The notes under the pieces are model-generated. The model ran no database searches. It was not told the origin of the DNA and was given only the letters and a program-made list of their open reading frames with translations. Source: Trichomonas tenax (lineage: Eukaryota; Parabasalia; Trichomonadida; Trichomonadidae). From it: 21,283 bases of DNA. Below are positions 17,235-21,283 of the stretch, piece by piece (position 1 is the first letter of the stretch; the number at the start of each line of letters is the position of its first letter). Where the stretch lies: the NCBI GenBank assembly GCA_023091735.1, contig JALKBU010000899.1, positions 1 to 21,283 on the forward strand. Direction: 5' to 3'. Made by a program: the position numbers and the translations under genes.

Positions 17235-17478
17235 TGAAAATCATATGAAATTGATGTATTTCAAAACAAAACAATGATCATATGAAATTGATATATTTCA
17301 TAATAAAACAATGATAATATGAAATTGATGTATATAAAAACAAAACAATAATCATATGGAATTAATGTATTATAAAGCAAAACAATGATCATATGGAATT
17401 GATGTATTCTAAAATAAAACAATGCTCATATGAAAATAATGAATATAAAAACAGAACAATAATCATATGGAATTAATA
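17235..17478. repeat. AT-rich minisatellite, ~37-bp unit, about 6-7 copies
   Basis: The unit approximates CAATGATCATATGAAATTG followed by ATGTATTTCAAAACAAAA, repeated with substitutions. The array is interrupted at 17478 by a 2.69 kb element and resumes at 20175. It lies in the spacer between ankyrin modules. Confidence 0.85.
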
Positions 17479-18008
17479 ATGTTTCCCAATATAGATACCA
17501 CTTTTTCCCAAAGTATTGGGGATGCAAAAACTTATCCCTCCCGTATAATGAACCTAAAAAAAATCGGGCCTTCGGCATGTACACTAATAAACTAATCTAG
17601 CGGAATATCAAAGATGTCCTCCCTTCTTCTCTTCCTCTTTTTCCCTCTCCTTTTCTCTCTTATCTTTTTTGTTCATTTAATGATTAAAATAAACATAAAG
17701 CAGAAAGAGGAAACTCCACAACGTCCTGAATTTCTTCTCCAAACCAAGGCTATTGGATCTCGTGTCTGATGAATTTTGAAAGTTAAATTTATTCATAATC
17801 ATCCAGAAGGACTTACAAAGAATATGATATACACACCAACCAGTACGTTCTTTCGTGAGTATATCTAACATTATTTTCTTACAAGCGGCACAACAGCGGA
17901 CGCGATTCGTATCACATGTCAAGAATTACATATATCAAAGCAAAATCAGTTCTCATTTTACTTGTACAATCAACGTTCATTAAGCAATTATCGAAATTCT
18001 TTGTAAAA

Positions 18009-18236
18009 AATTGTTCAAGCTCCACAACATAGTAACAATCATTGTGTTAATACTACTAACATCATTCAAGAGCACATCAACCAAAATCCTTCAGATTTGA
18101 TTTTCTTTCATGTTGCCAATATTGAAGATCCAGAAAATCATATTTTTTATTTTGCTGATGCAAGAACTAGTGGACAATCCAAATTTTTTTATCGTCTTTT
18201 TTCGCCAAATCTGGAGAAGCAGTCTTTTCGGCATTA
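18009..18236 (+). pseudogene. Open piece inside the transposon, possible transposase remnant
   Basis: Seventy-five codons without a stop read ...HSNNHCVNTTNIIQEHINQ... and then NPSDLIFFHVANIEDPENH and IFYFADARTSGQSKFFYRLF, ending TAA at 18234-18236. The composition is protein-like. There is no ATG at its head and the frame is not continued. A further piece at 18998-19141 reads CATDIWWDEKLKLVQLLRLD, then PPYRFFSHCACMQWLQSREEG. Both could belong to one broken element protein on the plus strand. No DDE motif can be identified. Confidence 0.35.
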
Positions 18237-18813
18237 AAGTATCAGTATTATGACCAACAACTTATGCTGCAATGACCAGTGGCTGATATGGAATCTGGAT
18301 CAATGCATAAATGCATTGGTTACAAAAAGTTGGTTAATTAGCATTTGAGATTCTTTTTGAAAACATGATTGTTGATACTCTTATATGTATATCTTTATTA
18401 TATGAGCAATGCTTATTGTGATATTGATGTGATTAGAATGATAGCACAACATTTACTTATTTTGAATATTATATTATTTCAAAAAATTGTGTTTTTTATG
18501 TTTTATCATGCAAAATGCTTATCACATATACTGAAGATGGGTGTTTTAATTGTTTCATGCCTCTGTTAGTGATATTGAATGTGTTCCATGTTGACTTGGT
18601 GTCAACAAAAGTGACACTCTAAGGAGTCAATAATGTATGATTTTCTTGCTAATACAATGTATATATCTCAAAGATTACATAGTATGATATATTCACAAGA
18701 CAGTCTCACATCGAATATTGTGTGTCTGAGTTATATAGCACATTTTTATCGCAACATCAAAGTCTCAAATGTGTTCCATATTTGTTAGGGCGAAAACGTG
18801 CAAAACAGTGAAA

Positions 18814-18904
18814 ATGCTGTTCTATGCACTCCATATAGATTCAGAAGTCAATGACACACATTTCAATTGGCTTCTGAATCAATTTGGAGTGCATAGAACA
18901 TCAT
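18814..18904. repeat. Imperfect inverted repeat within the transposon
   Basis: Arms about 18814-18852 and 18866-18904 (core TGTTCTATGCACTCCA and GATTCAGAAG) pair with a few mismatches around a ~13-nt loop. It may be a snap-back duplication or a structured RNA segment. Confidence 0.8.
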
Positions 18905-19463
18905 TTCAAAATAGACCCAGAATATCGAAATTAATTCCCGCCAATACTTTGTTTTAATAATGCAGTGCAACTTGCTATCGCACTGTTTAAGTTTCATTGT
19001 GCAACAGACATCTGGTGGGATGAAAAATTAAAACTTGTCCAATTGTTGCGTTTGGATCCTCCTTATCGGTTCTTCAGTCATTGCGCATGTATGCAGTGGC
19101 TTCAGTCACGAGAAGAAGGACTCAAACACAATATTATATAAATCAATGTAAAATAGCTGATAAAAATTCATCCATCACTGTGTGCAAATGGTATATGAGG
19201 TCTTTTTATTAGATTTCTCAAGCCTTAATGTGCTATTGGCACACAGTTGTTGGAGAAACATGAATCACCAACAAAACTTGTTGTTTTTATCATCTTCTTG
19301 GTACACATGTCACTAAATCATGCCAGTGGTGACATTTGTATGGAGAAGAAGACTAAAATAAAAAGTTTTGAAAATATCTCGAATTTGATTATGATTTGAA
19401 AGAGTTTTTAACATTCCCATCATTTCGCAGGCCTCGCTTCAATCATCGCCATATTATAATCAA

Positions 19464-19546
19464 TGTTATTTATAACAACAGCTCCTAGATTACTTCCTGA
19501 TTTTGTTTCTTTAATCAATAAAAAATATAATATGTTATTTATAACA
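19464..19546. repeat. Palindromic TGTTATTTATAACA occurring twice
   Basis: The same 14-mer with TGTTAT/ATAACA arms occurs at 19464-19477 and 19533-19546, within the right part of the 2.69 kb element. Possibly a subterminal binding motif; not proven. Confidence 0.5.
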
Positions 19547-20174
19547 AATTTTCTTTCATATATGAAATACCCTTCAGCTCTTTAGTCGATTGCGTGTCTT
19601 TCGAAAGAAAATACTGTTTGGAAGTTTATTGACAATAAAAAATTTGATGTAAATATCAAAGTTTCTGCTTTATTTCAGCTGTGTATGTGTGCGTCTGCCT
19701 TTTGGCGATGTAATCATGAAGCTCCAAAACTACTTCCAAAATGACTTCCGATGTCAGTGGCACTAAAATTGAGATTAATTGAGAGCATGCTGGAAGTTCC
19801 AATTCAGTTTGGGGGTTATTTTGGAGGTATAGATTCGACTATTTTTAAGATAAACACAATATGCTAGGACAGCTAACCCTGATTTTCTAGAAATTAAAAG
19901 AATAGCTAGAAATACTAGGCAGAATTTCAAATTATCATGTTGAGTTAGAGAATAATGAAAAAACAGAGATGAAAATTTATAAACAATTCATTTTATATCA
20001 TAATGCATTAATTTTAATGCTATTTTTCCATTGAAAAAAGTTAAATCATGAAAAAATCAAAATTTACACCAAAAAAGTTGTCCTTCTCAAATACCTTACT
20101 TCCGACACTTCCAAGAGAACTATTTTGTCTTGGGGAAAAAATTTGCATTTTGGTTCTTTTGGGAAACATTAATA

Positions 20175-20268
20175 AAATAATAAAACAATGATCATATTGA
20201 ATTAAACTATTTCAAAATAAAATAATGATCATATGAAATTGATGTATATCATTTAATAATAATAATAA
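20175..20268. repeat. Continuation of the ~37-bp minisatellite
   Basis: AATGATCATATTGAATTAAA and AATGATCATATGAAATTGAT units follow the target duplication of the inserted element, with an (AAT)n run at 20253-20268. Confidence 0.75.
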
Positions 20269-20442
20269 TCAAACGAATTTGGTGTACATAATAAATAAAT
20301 TATGAACAGATGAAATTGAAAAAAAAATGCTAATTTTGAAATGGATTGTAATGATATTGACATCTGCACCATACTCAATGAGGTATTTAATAACTTCTTC
20401 TGAACAATTATCAAAAGCGAACGACAGATAAGAAGCCTTATA
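20269..20442 (-). pseudogene. Isolated ankyrin-repeat module
   Basis: A 57-codon stop-bounded minus-strand frame. The first 28 residues (YKASYLSFAFDNCSEEVIKY, then LIEYGADVN) form a clear ankyrin repeat. The following residues become AT-rich noise reading into the minisatellite, as expected if an exon ended after GADVN. A GC-richer block coincides exactly with the ankyrin part. Same strand and same arrangement as the modules at 17.1 kb. Confidence 0.6.
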
Positions 20443-20686
20443 TTAAAACAAACATGAAATAATTATGAATTGTAAAATTGAGTGATTATTGTAATCAAAA
20501 CGTGATGAAAAAATGACATTGAATAACATCAAACATTATAAATGAATTCCAAAAATCAATGAGGACCAATTAGTTTTGATGAACTCCATATCAATATAAT
20601 AATCATGTGATTAAAATGAATCAAATATCATAATAATTATCAAATTAGAATGATGAATATGATAGAATAATATATTTCGAAGTTAA
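20443..20686. other. AT-rich spacer between ankyrin modules
   Basis: No gene. The sequence is low-complexity, rich in ATAATNAT and ATCAAAT motifs related to the minisatellite. Confidence 0.45.
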
Positions 20687-20790
20687 TTAATGAGAAATAA
20701 TTTTATAGTCCATATTTGCGCCATGCTCAACAAGATATTTTATCATCTCGAAATTATTGTAAACAAATTGCATACACTAATGAAGTTCTT
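20687..20790 (-). pseudogene. Frameshifted ankyrin-repeat module
   Basis: The downstream part reads MQFVYNNFEMIKYLVEHGAN then MDYKIISH to TAA at 20687-20689. The upstream part, TSLVYAIC, is in another frame; one extra nucleotide in a TTAC stretch near 20763-20770 separates them. Joined by eye they match one ankyrin repeat of normal length. Either the gene is decaying or there is a sequencing error. It is the outermost of at least four modules on this strand. Confidence 0.55.
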
Positions 20791-21283
20791 TTTTTTTTTG
20801 ATTAAAAACATCAAAAGATAATTGATATCAAGTACAGTTGATGAACTTCGAATCAGAATGATGATTATTCATGTTTGATTAACTGTTTATCATAAAAAAG
20901 ATCGAGTGTGGTTGAGGAATCCAATAAACATATTGTTTGAATCATATAAGATTGCTGGACATCATATATGATTAATGATCTCCAATTTGTATTGATGATA
21001 TTCAAATCGTATTGATGATCTACAAATCATATTGATTCACATATGAAATTAACCAATTTCAGATCAAATTGATGATCATTGTATGCCGATAAACAGGTTT
21101 GTAATACAATGAACACGATCTACGGTATTTATTTCTGGGCAACATTTTTCCTTCTATGGTGTAGTCCCGCGACCTTCATAACTTTTTATCTGATCAATAT
21201 TTTTTTCGATTTGAAAGTACTTTCATGTACATATTGATAGTTGTCTATCCAGTGGTATAAGTGGCACAGTCTATATATCTATC
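20791..21283. other. AT-rich repeat-like region at the right edge
   Basis: A poly-T run at 20788-20799. Short imperfect tandem units of about 24 bp with TCAAATCGTATTGATGAT occur around 20975-21040. A motif TTTATTTCTGGGCAA near 21126 is shared with 6.6 kb. No gene supported. Confidence 0.45.

Larger units (their letters stand above)
17479..20169. mobile_element. 2.69 kb TIR transposon-like insertion in the minisatellite
   Basis: The ends are ATGTTTCCCAA (17479-17489) and its exact reverse complement TTGGGAAACAT (20159-20169), flanked by TAATA on both sides (17474-17478 and 20170-20174). A second subterminal TTTTTCCC(C)AA motif follows at both ends. The flanks are the two halves of one minisatellite array, which confirms insertion. 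Inside there is no intact long frame; several short open pieces (for example plus strand 18009-18236 and 18998-19141) have protein-like composition, so this looks like a decayed element, probably a DNA transposon. The superfamily is undecided: the repeat length and 5-bp or TA duplication do not settle it. Confidence 0.75.

Noticed and set aside
17198..17478. Tandem repeat as a CRISPR array
   Set aside because: Units are contiguous and degenerate without unique spacers, and the DNA is eukaryotic.
17677..17922. 81-codon minus-strand Cys-containing frame
   Set aside because: It lies inside the 2.69 kb element opposite to the other coding-like pieces. The CAACKK patch alone does not make a zinc finger.
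18050..18070. ACTAACATCATTCAAG as an intron 3' end
   Set aside because: It resembles the trichomonad ACTAAC branch signal but departs from ACTAACACACAG, and it falls inside an open coding-like stretch with no matching 5' site seen.
18369..18569. 66-codon hydrophobic plus-strand frame
   Set aside because: Ile/Leu/Tyr-rich composition expected of AT-rich noise, with no continuity with neighbouring pieces.

Overview
The window looks like protist nuclear DNA, most likely from a trichomonad (Parabasalia; Trichomonas, Tritrichomonas or a relative). Intergenic DNA is very AT-rich, five large intron-free reading frames use the standard code, and several start codons lie 5-15 nt downstream of a TCA initiator motif resembling the trichomonad Inr. 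Some stop codons overlap TAAA, which resembles the trichomonad polyadenylation signal. Species is not decidable by eye. No bacterial, phage or CRISPR features were seen.

Layout: (1) 1-2251, minus strand: the first 750 codons of a large unrecognised, probably all-helical protein that runs off the left edge. (2) 2252-7840: an AT-rich accessory block. It has a weak gene remnant, two long hairpins (one a 77-nt palindrome), and two inverted copies of a ~0.9 kb element that flank a protein kinase gene (minus strand, start 6095). The right copy is intact, with 13-bp terminal inverted repeats and a 5-bp target duplication. (3) 7841-9495: gene-poor, with weak open stretches. (4) 9496-15104: the housekeeping core. 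It holds a DDX47/Rrp3-type DEAD-box helicase (rRNA processing), a degenerate ~109-bp tandem repeat, SLU7 (second-step splicing factor), a convergent unknown gene, and a PKA regulatory subunit with docking domain, RRFS inhibitor site and two cyclic-nucleotide sites. (5) 15105-21283: a degenerate region with coding remnants on the minus strand and isolated ankyrin modules separated by AT-rich minisatellite. A 2.69 kb terminal-inverted-repeat element has inserted into that minisatellite.

The core genes serve rRNA maturation, splicing and cAMP-type signalling. They do not form an operon and seem to be independent transcription units. The most unusual material is in the accessory blocks: the inverted element pair around the kinase, the long palindromes, the repeat array upstream of SLU7, and the exon-like ankyrin modules in repeat spacers.
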